64,000 bases of DNA from Phialophora verrucosa (lineage: Eukaryota > Ascomycota > Eurotiomycetes > Chaetothyriales > Herpotrichiellaceae). The notes below the pieces were generated by a model, which saw only the letters and a program-made list of their open reading frames with translations, was not told where the DNA came from and ran no database searches. The stretch is taken from positions 2,418,001 through 2,482,000 of the forward strand of contig MSED01000004.1 in NCBI GenBank assembly GCA_002099365.1, given 5' to 3'. Below are positions 22,167 to 32,820 of this stretch, one piece after another. Position 1 is the first letter of the stretch; the number at the start of each line of letters is the position of its first letter. The position numbers were made by a program, and so were the translations under genes.

Positions 22167-24445
22167 ATGACACGGAGAGTCACCATCAGTGGAAACCGCT
22201 CCGAAATGGGGCTCCTCGAAGACTCACCAGTTGAGCCAGAAACGCCTCCTCCGAGCTGGTCTCCTGCGAAGTATGATATCTGGAAGAAGCCCTCAAGATG
22301 GCAGATCTGCATGCCCCGACTGCGCATGGTGGCCAAAGTCCTCTGCACCTTTCTCGCCTTCATCATCGTGATCAAGGTTATGAATTCAGCCCCTCCGCCT
22401 GCACCACCGCAGCCGGAGCCTGTTCCAGAAGTGGTAGAGCCACCAGTCGAACAGATCGCAGAGACTCCTCCGCCTCCCCCCACTGAAGAAGAATTGATGG
22501 AGATGACAATGGAGAACGCAAAGAAAGAGCAGTGGATTTGGAAGGATTTCACAACGTATGTGCTGCACGTGCCATGTCGTGTCATGTTAGGGCCCCGACA
22601 GGTGCTGATCTGACCCAATAGGCATGACGGTTTGACGCGTGGAATCTCACACCTCCGCGCCTGCGAGACGGGTGAAGTCGACTGCAAGAACAAGAGTCCT
22701 CACCTCATTCGCTACGATGGTTATCGAAGCTTCAAAGAACCTTTGGATCACATCGTCTCCTGCATCGGTCCGCGCGGTGTGCCGCTAAACGAGAGCCATG
22801 AAGATGCAATCTGGGCATATCCTGGTCAAGCCAACGGTACGTGAAAGACCCCCCAGGTGACTGCAATATTCTGACACCCCTAGGCGCTGTCGAACCTACC
22901 CTTGGCTCCTACGAAGCTTCCGGCCTGGATGGCACCGTATCTTTTGATCGCGTTGGCCGCTTCCAAGCCTACGGAATCGACCAATGGGACGCCAACGACC
23001 TCGATGAAATGAAGACCATGAGCGATGTCGATTGGGACATGGTCGATTGGGGCGAACTGCAAGATGAATGTGTTGTTGCCAACAAACAGCGCTTCCGAGC
23101 CGTTAAGGAACGACCTGCAAATTCGATCCAGTATTCGAACCTTCGACACAAGCACGATCAGACATCATCCAAAGCACTCTCTTCGACTCTGGATCCCGGT
23201 ATGGTCAACAAAGCAAAGCGGACTGCGATTCTCATTCGTGTCTGGACCGGCGCAAAATGGACAGCCGACGCAGTCATGAACATCCGCGCGATGATCGCAG
23301 AGGCATCCTTGGCAAGTGGCGGGAAATACCAGGTGTTCCTGCTCCTGCATGTCAAAGACGAGAAAGTTCCGCTCTTTGTCGGCGAAGACGAACCCCAGGC
23401 TACCATCAACAAGTACATTCCGCCTGAGTTCCGGTCCTTGACAGAAGTGTGGAACCATGCGCAGATTCGAGGCCTGTATTCCAACCTGGCTGAGCATGCT
23501 TTTGTTGGACGATCGCCATGGATGATAATCCAGTGGTTCGCGCGCAACCACCCCGAGTTTGACTTTTTCTACCAGTGGGAGTTCGATGTTCGCTATACCG
23601 GCCACTACCTTGATTTCTTTGAAGCCATCGAGAACTTCGGACGGGAGCAACCACGAAAAGGTATCTGGGAGCGAGCAGGCCGAGTGTATATACCGGCAGT
23701 CCATGGTGATTTCGACACCGACTTTCGCAACTCCACGAGAGAAGAGGATCCTCACCATGTTTGGGGTCCAGTGTCCGTCGAAGGTGTCAGGCCCCGTGGT
23801 CCAAAGGCACCCAAAGAGGAGGAAGACAGCTATGAGTGGGGAGTTGGCGAAGATGCTGACTGGATTGGATTCCTCCCAAGCTTCAACGTGACAGGCACCG
23901 GCTGGTGGTTCCGCAATTACCTCTGGGGTTATGCTCAGGGCACGTCTACCCCGAGACGGGCCACTCTCATCGCCCAAGGCCGAGTCAGTCGACGAGTTCT
24001 GGACATCATGAATTATGAGAATGCTGAGAACGGGCACCACATCGACGCGGAGATGTTCCCTCAGACAATGTGTCTCCATCATGGGCTCAAATCCACGACA
24101 TTCCCTCACCCTATCTTCGCCGACCGTCACTGGCCCCCTGAGGCCTTGCAGTCGACATTCAATGGTGGACCGTTTGGACAGGCCGGAGGCCACTGGAACA
24201 GCACCTTCAGCAAATGGAACGAATACGCCTGGACTAACATGACCTGGTATTACAGTTCCGCCCAGGCCATGCCAATCTACCAGCGGCTCCTAGGCATCAC
24301 TGCTCTTGAGAGTGGTGGACAGGAGTGGGAAGATGTTTACGGCAGGACCGTCGTCCGTCCGATGCTACTTCACCCCGTCAAGGGTGCAAAGACATGGCAA
24401 TGGACCGGCGAGGATGGATGGCTGCAGACCAAAGGACGACAGTGA
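22167..24445 (+). CDS. DUF3405 family type II membrane protein
   Basis: Three exons, 22167-22555, 22622-22836 and 22884-24445, give 721 residues with GT-AG introns and matched phases. A short cytosolic N-terminus is followed by one hydrophobic helix at about residues 52-71 (CTFLAFIIVIKV), then a Pro/Glu-rich stem, so the bulk should face the secretory lumen or cell exterior. The body carries the fungal DUF3405 signature: FDRVGRFQAYG, the VDWDMVDWGELQDECVVANK block, TAILIRVWTG, LASGGKYQVFLLLHVKD and FDFFYQWEFDVRYTGHY. Some relatives look glycosyltransferase-like in overall design (a type II anchor with Asp-rich motifs), but the activity of the family is unknown to me. The gene is isolated, with about 2 kb of non-coding sequence upstream. 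Family assignment is confident; function is open. Confidence 0.85.
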
Positions 24446-25322
24446 TTCATCACCAACCATCGCGACACGAAAGCCTATGCCGCACCGTTTTGTGTTTTAT
24501 TGCATTAGCCCGGGCGTTTGGGGTTTCGGAGACCTTTTCGCGTCAGTCCGGCACTGCTCCCTTGACCTCAAGTGATGACTGGTCTGCATCATTGAGTGAC
24601 GTCGACTACCAATATCGACACAGGACATTCCTTGGAAAGAGGATCTGCACATACAGCATAGATGTCTATTCCATATGACGATTAGGGGCAACCTCCCCAC
24701 GAAAGATGAGAAACGGAGAACATACACGAAAGGTGGAATCACAGACAGGGACAACTGGATAAGAGCTTTTTATCAAGGTATCAAGGCATAAGCTAGCTAG
24801 GCTGGAACTGGTCATGCGATCGACCGATAGACAGATGATCGGCCATTATGCGCAGCCGACAGTAATCATAATGTAAATTCTTGCTATGCATCCTGTTCTC
24901 TTTCCGGCGTCATTGCCCGCTGCTACAATGGGATCTGACCAGGCTACGGAGCAGCTTAGGACCGATGCAGGTAAGCACAAGGGAGTTGTGGATTGAATTA
25001 AGCTGCATACGAGACCGATGAGTCCTGCAACAGTAGTAGTCAATGGGCCAGATGCAGTGGTGGTTCCCTTTTCTTATGCCAGCTGACGGCCTGTCAAGCT
25101 TGTTGTGCGCAGCCCTGAATTGTCCGAGTCGCGGGCGGGCAGCCACATGGTTCCGCATTCGTGCTTATCCAAGAGTCCAATCCCAATGTCAGGCCCGATC
25201 CGCTTGGGTCGAACTCACAAGACCAGATTATCCCCCTCTATAGGACCTTGTGATACCAAACTCTCGCCCGGAGATCAGACATCAATGAGCGCTCATGCGG
25301 ATTACATGGCTCTTGAGACCTC
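24446..25322. other. intergenic, no gene seen
   Basis: Holds the 3' flank of the DUF3405 gene and the promoter of the following gene. Nothing else was recognised. Confidence 0.5.
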
Positions 25323-26908
25323 ATGTCCACAAATCCCTTCCGCAAGAGTAGTTCGTTGAAGGGACCTGGCGGGAGCGCTTCTCCCAAGCCCAATCTCACA
25401 TCGGATCCTCGCGGCACCAGTCCTGGCGGGCTTTCTCTAGACACCAGAGGTATGTGCTTGCCGCCCCTATCCAAGCCACACCGTGGGCTCATGTTGAACT
25501 ATCTGGAACAGTGCCCAGCACCTCTCAGAAACATGTGAACTTCGCATCCCCGCCGGCCATACCGATATCGCCTGTCTCTTATCCTCCATCGCCCGAATCT
25601 ACGCGACAGGAACTCCCCGTTACGTTCCCTAGCCCGAAGACTTCATATCCCCCGCCGACAGACTACAGTCAGGCGCTGGCGAGTGATCCTTTTGGGACGG
25701 AAACTTCAGATGACGACGATGGTGCCATTGAGAAAGCGTTGGAGAACGCAAGAACCAACAATGAGGTCACCACGCCGGGTTTGTTTGTACCCACGGGCGC
25801 AAAGGACAACGCAGTCAGGGAAACCTTGGGACGATTTGCGAGCACACCAAGGCGGCCGGTCAACAATCAGACGGCGGCGGGTATAAAAGATCCAACCGGG
25901 GCGTTGAGGTCGGCCCTGGATGTGGACGCGTTCAAGAGAATGCTGCTTACAGGGGATCGAGGCCCCTCAGTGGTACAGAACACCCCGGCAGGCCCAATAC
26001 CTGTAAGTGACAGTGGCTCGAGCGCCGACACAGCATCAATCTCACAGCATTCGCTCTTCGAGACCGTCCAGCCCGCGCACGACGAGAGCCCGCGAACGTC
26101 AGACGAGCTAGACGGCAGCGAAGCGAATGCGTACCGAGCGGGTCTCGGAACTATCTCAGAAAGAGCAGAGCGGCCGCCTCCTCCTCCGAAGAGCAGACGA
26201 GGGAAGCCGATTCAGGAACCTGGGGTTTCGCAAGGTCCAACAGCCAGCTTCGACAATTTCATCAACTCGCTCTCCCTGCCTAACAGTCGCAATGTCGGCT
26301 CGGAAACGCCGAGCATGAAGTCACCCGCGTTTGACGAAATCCCTATGAGTGATCGATTCGACCTTCCTGGAGTCGCTGACACTCCGAAGAAGACTCCACC
26401 GGCACCTCCTTTAGCTCGCAGAAAGAGCCAGCAAGCCCCCAAGAAGCCGGTGCTGGCAAGGAGCAGCTCATCACGCTATTCAGTGTTCAGCGACATCGAC
26501 GGACCTCCAAGTCCGGGTGCGACGAACTCAGCGCCGAAGCCTCCTCCACCACCACCGACGCGTCGGTCGAACAGCACAAACGACCGCCGCCCATCCATGG
26601 ATGTAGTCTCCATCCCAGAGGAAGCGGATCTGAGGTACCTGGAAGCAAGACCAGGACTACCTCACACGCCGTCTTACTTGAAGAGAATGAGCCAGGGACT
26701 ACCTCCTCCGGTCCCACCCCCGCGGCGGGGGAGAGGGTCGAGCAGGAGTAGCATGGAGACAACAAGGCCGTCGATGGCCAGTTTGGGTATCATGGAGACT
26801 GGAGGCAGCAGAGTGAATACTCCCGAGAGTGAGCAGCGAGACATCTTGGCCGATCTGGCGGCTCTTCAGCGGGAAGTAGATGCTGCGCGGGCAGGGGCGG
26901 GACGGTGA
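25323..26908 (+). CDS. proline/serine-rich protein of unknown function
   Basis: Two exons, 25323-25449 and 25512-26908, joined by a 62-bp GT-AG intron, give 507 residues. I do not recognise the family. The protein starts MSTNPFRKSSS, is dominated by Pro, Ser, Thr and basic residues, and is probably disordered. It has several proline runs (RPPPPPKSRRGKP, APKPPPPPPTRRS, LPPPVPPPRRGRG) of the kind bound by SH3 domains. An acidic patch TSDDDDGAIEKALENA lies near residue 120. It ends in a short predicted helix or coiled coil (ADLAALQREVDAARA). A cytoskeletal or polarity adaptor is one possibility suggested by the proline motifs, but this is inference. No membrane segment or signal peptide is visible. 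The start is supported because the first exon continues smoothly into the second. Confidence 0.72.
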
Positions 26909-27492
26909 TGAGGAGAAGCTCCTATTCTTACGAACAGTGTATGTATGATACGACTTTAATGGCATGACTATATCGCCAACTACCTCACTACTTGTACTGC
27001 TCAGAGCCTTGTCACATGGCGAGTGCTGGACGCTGGGTGTTCGGGTTCCACCATGACGTAATGGGAGGGAACTTGGACTCGCGACGAGGCTTTGCGACTT
27101 GCAGTGCAGTTCCATCCTTAACACGTAGAATTACTCCCGTACACCCTTTCACTTATAGTTTACGGAGTGACTCAGGGAACAGCTTCTAGACCTACACTGA
27201 AGATTCAACTCCCGCCTCATCGATCCCTCGCGCTACAACAACACCTCCGCTCGTCTCGGCCCCTCGTCGCATAGCCCCTCGATTGTTCCCAGGGGTGCGC
27301 TCCAACCAACTCTCACCTTACCGCAACCCTAAAGTGACAACTCGATTACTTCCTGCATTCTTGTCCCACGGCAGCTGCGACATCGAATTGGCTGTTTCCT
27401 GGCACTGAAAGGCTTCGACGTCTGGCAACCTCGCCCGCGACTTCGGTCACAGCACTCCTTCTCAACACTCATACACAAATCCGACCGCAACC
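26909..27492. other. intergenic, no gene seen
   Basis: Holds the 3' flank of the proline-rich gene and a pyrimidine-rich leader of the next gene. A TACGGAGT motif copy lies at about 27161. Confidence 0.5.
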
Positions 27493-28489
27493 ATGCCTAA
27501 CCGGGGACCTACTCTAATCAACCGTGGGTCGCAAGACGACCTGTTCATGAAGACGTATTGAAGCTAATAATCCGGTGCCTGTAGTGCCCCCGCCTCCCTC
27601 GGATCCAGCCACCCCCAGCGAGATGGGTCCTGGCACCCCAAACTCTACCACCACATCTTTGTCTGCGCTGTCGGTCGTAGCGATCAAAGACGGCACATCG
27701 GGCCATGGGGGTCGCGGCGCAACCGCTTCTGCAAATACCCTTGAAGCCGAACGAGCCGACCGCATTTCCCGTCTTGCCGGCCTTGAACGAGTCGCAACCT
27801 CTAGACCAACCCCACTAGGGCATCTGGCACCAGGCACCGGAGCCATGTACGGCCAGGCATACGACAATGCACCTCAGTTTAGAGAAAGAAGCACGGTGGG
27901 CAGCGCTAGCGCAACGGGCAGCGTCGGTGGTCGCACCACATGGGCGAGCGGTAGTGTTGATTACGATGCAGACAAGATGAGCGAAGACCAGGACGATGGA
28001 GTTTCCAGCACAGGGGGATTTAGCGACGAAGACAAAGCCAGTCTGGTTGGGTTTGGCGAGGGCGCAGGCAGTACAGTCAGTGGTCCAGTATCTACACCGT
28101 ACAACACGCGCGCATCAATCTCCCGTACGAGCACCAATGTCGTTGCCCCTTCAACTCCGCGCACAGGAAACATACCGGCGTTTGGCTTAGGATCAGGCCA
28201 AAGTACACCCATGAGTGGAATCACTCCGAGTGGCGCGGCAGGAAGCACAGATCCAAAGATGATGGATGGCATGAGTTATGATCAGAACATCATTGACACC
28301 ACCATGCAGCCTGCCCCGCCCGTGGACGAGCCTCCTGTGCATGGCCAGGGCACCCGGTTCTCAGGAATGGGTACCGAGATGGCAGAGCAAGTCATGCGGG
28401 ACCGATTGAGTGGTCTGGAGCAGGCGCAGCAATCAATGCACCAGGGTGACGGCCAGAGTCTGGGTAGGTTCCCGTTCGAGAAAGAATAG
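27493..28489 (+). CDS. conserved-looking low-complexity protein of unknown function
   Basis: A 31-base first exon (27493-27523) and a second exon (27585-28489) are joined across a GT-AG intron (27524-27584) and give 311 residues beginning MPNRGPTLINLPPPPSDP. The splice is inferred: the long frame has no upstream ATG of its own and the joined N-terminus reads smoothly. The sequence is rich in Gly, Ser and Thr. It has a possible helix AERADRISRLAGLERVAT near residue 65, a Gly/Ser-rich segment containing SVGGRTTWASGS, an acidic stretch with SEDQDDGVSSTGGFSDEDKA, and a C-terminal helix TEMAEQVMRDRLSGLEQAQQ. I have the impression that these blocks recur in other moulds, but I cannot name a family or function. 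No membrane segment or catalytic motif is visible. Confidence 0.7.
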
Positions 28490-29203
28490 ATTGACGGGCG
28501 CCGGGGCGTTGACCGGGCCTCTGTGACCGACGGGATCAACTGAACTGAGGCGAGGTGTTTCGGGCGCGACCTTCTTGCTCCTGGACGAAGGACGAGCAAG
28601 CTTACTACTGTACGATATCGATGGCATGGTGTCCAAGGAAGGGCGTTTGCAGCAGGCTGCGAGGCAGATTTGATAGCTGATGTTTGACCTTATACCCTCT
28701 TCGCGAGCCACTAGGGCAAACTGATATGGTTTCTTTCGGCGTCTTTTATCCGAAAGTCCTGGCGCTAACGAAGCGGTGTCTCGGGGGAGGCGACTTAGGT
28801 AATCGGTACCCATTCTTAGGCGCAGGCTTGTGGGCTAGTCCCCCGAAGGGATGCGATATGCTGGTATTTCTCGAAACCTGCGAATTTCTTGTCTCTGGCT
28901 TCTTTTTTGTCTTTGCTCCTCACTCCCTCTTCTGCTTCTTCCACCGCCCTCTCGTCACCCCTGTGCAATTTGCGTCTCCCTTCCTGCAATTGCTGACATT
29001 CAGTTGTCAAGTACGGAAAAGACTCGAGTTGTGACAACTCTTCACCGCCACCAAGGAACCGCAGTCACTTTGTTGTTGTACCTGACCGAACATCTTCCTC
29101 TCGAGAATCGATCGCTCTTCCGACTTGACCACGTTTCCCTACAATAGGAACCGACTTTATTTCTCGCCGGGAGACTCCGCCGCAAATTGCGATATCCTCA
29201 AAC
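28490..29203. promoter_or_regulatory. eIF2A promoter and ATG-free pyrimidine-rich leader
   Basis: No gene seen. The last part, 28860-29203, has no ATG on the plus strand and is rich in C and T, which fits a 5' leader of the eIF2A gene. The first part should hold the 3' flank of the preceding gene. Confidence 0.5.
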
Positions 29204-31768
29204 ATGGCTCTGACTCAGTTTGCCTGTAAGTCCCGTCTAGGCGCAGCCATACCCAGAAAATTTGAGGAACTTGCTGACGTGTGTATCAACAGTCCGGACT
29301 CTGAAGGGGATCGGTGTGGTCAATGGTGCCCCAGACTACCAGCCGCTTCCGGCGTTTGAGAAGTTCGTCCACCTGCCCCTCCACCAATCTTCCCCAGTCA
29401 CGTCGCTAATACTCCATAAATCAGACCCGAAGGGAACCTGCGCTGCTGCACCTATTCGCCCTGTGGCCGGTATTTCGCGTGGGCATATCCAGAGAAGTAT
29501 GCTTATCGAGCACAAAACAACATGGCCCAGTTGGGACTGACTTGACAACAGGGTCAACATCATCAACGCTGACACGGGTGTCATCATCTCCTCCCTTCCG
29601 GCCGAGAACGTCTTCGAACTAGGCTTTTCGCCAAAAGGTACCTACATCATTACGTGGCAACGCCCCTCCAAGGACGAGAACGGCGACGCAGTCAAGAACC
29701 TCAAGGTGTGGCTAGTACATGATGAGAAGGCTCTGGCAGAAGGAGTCGACAAGGAGCCTCTCGCCCGCTTCGTGCAGAAGAACCAGACCGGCTGGAATCT
29801 GCAGTACACCCACGACGAAGCCTTCTGCGCGAGAGTGGTCACCAATGAAGTCCAAATCTACGAGAGCCATGACCTGACCACCGTCTGGAATAAGATCCGG
29901 GTTGAGGGCGTGGTGGACTTCGCGGTGTCGCCGGGCGAGAGTCATACTATTGCGGTCTTTGTACCGGAGAGAAAGGTTGGCAATACAACATACTCTACGA
30001 GAATTGTCGGATCTAATGTGAACGACAGGGCCAACCAGCTGCCGTCCGAGTCTACAACGTGCCCGACTTCACCACTCCTGCCTCCCAGAAGAACTTCTTC
30101 AAGGGCGACAAGGTGCAGTTGAAGTGGAACGACAACGGGACTTCCTTGATTGTGCTGGCACAAACAGAAGTCGACAAAACCGGAAAGAGTTACTACGGAG
30201 AGACAACCCTCTATCTCCTCAGTGCAAATGGCGGCGTCGACTCCCGGATTGATCTGGGTACGTTTGTCGAGGCTTAGCATGGGGTAATGCAAGATGCTGA
30301 CTGAACGATAGATAAGGAGGGGCCTATCCACGATGTTGCTTGGTCACCCAAGTCGAACAGTTTTGCTGTGGTGTACGGTTATATGCCAGCGAAAACTGTC
30401 ATTTTCAACGCCAAGGCACAGGTGGTGCATACCTTTCCTCTTGGTCCGCGCAACACTGTTCTGTTCTCACCTCATGGTCGTTACATGCTTCTGGCTGGCT
30501 TTGGAAACCTCGCTGGCCAGATGGATATCTACGACTTGGAAAAAGACTTCACCAAGATCTGCACTATCGAAGCTAGCAACGCAAGCGTGTGCGAATGGTC
30601 ACCGGATGGCGTGCACTTCCTGACTGCGACCACCTCGCCTCGTCTGCGAGTTGACAACGGTGTTCGCATTTGGCACGCGAGTGGCCCGTTGATGTACAAC
30701 GAGGACATGAACGAGCTTTATCATGTTTGCTGGCGGCCCCAACCGACAGATGCATATCCTCTGAGCGCCAATCCGCTTGCCAGCGTTCCTACGCCTCATA
30801 TCAGTGCTACAGAATATACAGCAACCCGAAAGACACCCAGCAAGCCTGTTGGAGCCTACAGACCGCCAGGCGCTCGCGGCCAGGTGACGCCTCTGGCGTT
30901 CAGACGTGAGGATGAAGGAGGTGCAGCCTTCGTGCGAGATGGTGTCTCGTCATTTGCAAGCAACATCAACGGTTTCGGAAAGTCACGGCATCGTGTTGTT
31001 CCAGGCGCTGAACCGGTCGACGAGAAGAAGCCGCTGCCGCCCGGAGCCGCTCCTGGCGGGGGTGTGAGCCTAACAGGTACCGGGGAAGGCGCTGATGGTG
31101 AGCCCATGTCAAAGGCTGCCAAGAAGAATGCGAAGAAGCGGGAAGCGAAAAAGGCGGCAGCGGCAGCAGCAGCCAAAGAACAACAAGGCGAAGGCGTAGC
31201 AGCTAACAGCCTTACTCCTGAACAACGCAACGGAGGTAGAGGAAAGAGTCCAAGCCGGAGTCCTGACGGTCGAGGGCACCAACGTAGCCGAAGTAGGAAT
31301 TACGTGCCCGCGCCAGGTCTCGAGCCGCCCACTGGACCGAAGAAGGAACGGAGCAGGAGCAACAGCCGACGGCAACGAGGGGACACGAACAGTTCCATGC
31401 GGGATCGAAATCACCACCAAGCAAACGGCGCGCCTAAGGGCCCTGCCAGCAACACTGCTCAGAGTCAGCAGAAAACAGCTCGCGCAAACGCACCCACGAA
31501 CATCAATACGACAATTCCGCTTCCGCCTCCTCCACCGATCCCTCAAGGCGACCATGTCCCGCCTGAATTAGAGGTCACCTCTCCCTTGACGCCCGGCGGA
31601 GATCCTCGTGACAAGAAGATTCGGGGATTACTCAAGAAGATCCGGGCGATTGAGGATTTGAAAATGCGGTTCGCAGGAGGGGAGAAGTTGGAAGACACGC
31701 AGATGAGAAAGATCTCGAGTGAGGATGGTGTGAGGAAAGAGTTGCAGGGTTTGGGGTATTTTGGTTGA
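29204..31768 (+). CDS. eukaryotic translation initiation factor 2A (eIF2A)
   Basis: Non-canonical initiator-tRNA delivery factor of the cytosol. Six exons, 29204-29225, 29293-29362, 29425-29496, 29552-29975, 30029-30257 and 30312-31768, give 757 residues; all introns are GT-AG and the phases agree. The N-terminal half is the eIF2A beta-propeller: SPCGRYFAWA, FSPKGTYIITWQRP, VPERKGQPAAVRVYNVPDF, HDVAWSPKSNSFAVVYGYMPAK, TVLFSPHGRYMLLAGFGNLAG, WSPDGVHFLTATTSPRLRVDNG and the HASGPLMY block. The C-terminal half is Lys/Ala-rich (KKNAKKREAKKAAA) and disordered, then ends in the helical block with LLKKIRAIEDLKMRFAGGEK that is typical of the family. The five introns cluster in the first 1.1 kb, as is common in fungi. 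The protein is somewhat longer than many orthologues because of the disordered linker. Confidence 0.94.
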
Positions 31769-32126
31769 ACTGGAGGTGCGTCGAATGGGCATCCCGATGA
31801 ACAGAAACTTCATCCGCCGACAATGTTGCGTTGCGTTGCCCTTGTGACAAGTTTCCACCGCCACGGCGATCCCATCGTGTGTCGAGCTTGTGCTGAGAAT
31901 GATGCCCGATCTTCCTTTGCTCAAAGATCACCTTGGATGCCCCTTGAGCTGGATATCTCCGGGATAATCAAGCTGAGCATGGGTGACCTAAAGTCCAGGG
32001 TTGTTGCATTTTGCACAGGCCTGGACGGCTCCGGCTGCTACAGCATGGTTGAGCTATTGACACTCATCTTGTTCCACCACGCCGCGGCTGAGTCGCCGGG
32101 TGTCGTTCAACGTGTGGCAATGAGCA

Positions 32127-32161
32127 GCGTGGAGCGTGGAGCGTGGAGCGAGCAGCGAGCA
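32127..32161. repeat. (GCGTGGA)3(GCGAGCA)2 minisatellite
   Basis: Three perfect GCGTGGA heptamers run directly into two perfect GCGAGCA heptamers. This suggests two successive expansions of related units. Confidence 0.9.
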
Positions 32162-32385
32162 GCGTACAGCTTGCACCTTTTTTGAATAGCAGTCAGTCAC
32201 GACGGCAGACGGCGGGTAGGGAAAGCCAGCAGGTTCCGTCCAGCTTCTTCTGCCCTTTGCACTTGGCCAAAGATATCTATGGTTCTCCTCCTGTGGACGC
32301 TGCAGGCGTTGCAGACTTGGTACTACCACGCGCAGATAGATATGTTACTGTAGTCAAAATTGAGAAATGGCCCTTCCGACTGCTG

Positions 32386-32425
32386 CTCTGCTCTGCTCTG
32401 CCCTGCCCTGCCCTGCCCTGCCCTG
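32386..32425. repeat. (CTCTG)3(CCCTG)5 microsatellite
   Basis: Three CTCTG units followed by five CCCTG units, directly readable. Confidence 0.95.
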
Positions 32426-32820
32426 CTGATCCGACCTGACTAAAGGTACTATCAGTGCTCGGACAGATGCAGTATGCAGTTGAGAGACGAGGTGAAATAG
32501 TGTATGTTTCTATGGATGAGTGTTCCGACTCCTCTCCCTCCGCGTGCACATACTGTAAAGTAAACAAGTAGCAGACATGTGAGACCAGCCGCAGGGATAG
32601 ATAACCCTATGCGTCTATATACCCTTACCTGCCTACGCGTCTAGTCATGTCTAACGGCTACGCTTGTTTTCATGTCTTCTTCTCTAGTCGGTCATCAGGG
32701 CTGATGAGATGAGATGAGGACGAGAGCCTCCGACCCGGCGTCATCCACGCAATCGTATCCTCCCTGCCTTGCCCCCAGCCAGACAGCAGGCCGGCCCCAT
32801 TCTTTCCTTCGCTACTGCAC

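Larger units (their letters stand above)
31769..32820. other. convergent intergenic with two minisatellites
   Basis: Lies between the stop codons of eIF2A (+) and the RBR ligase gene (-), so it should hold both 3' UTRs. It contains tandem heptamers at 32127-32161, tandem pentamers at 32386-32425 and a short GATGA run near 32703. No gene seen. Confidence 0.6.

Noticed and set aside
23165..24193. 342-codon open frame antisense to the DUF3405 gene
   Set aside because: It lies wholly opposite a well-supported exon and has no recognisable domain; codon bias of the real gene explains the openness.
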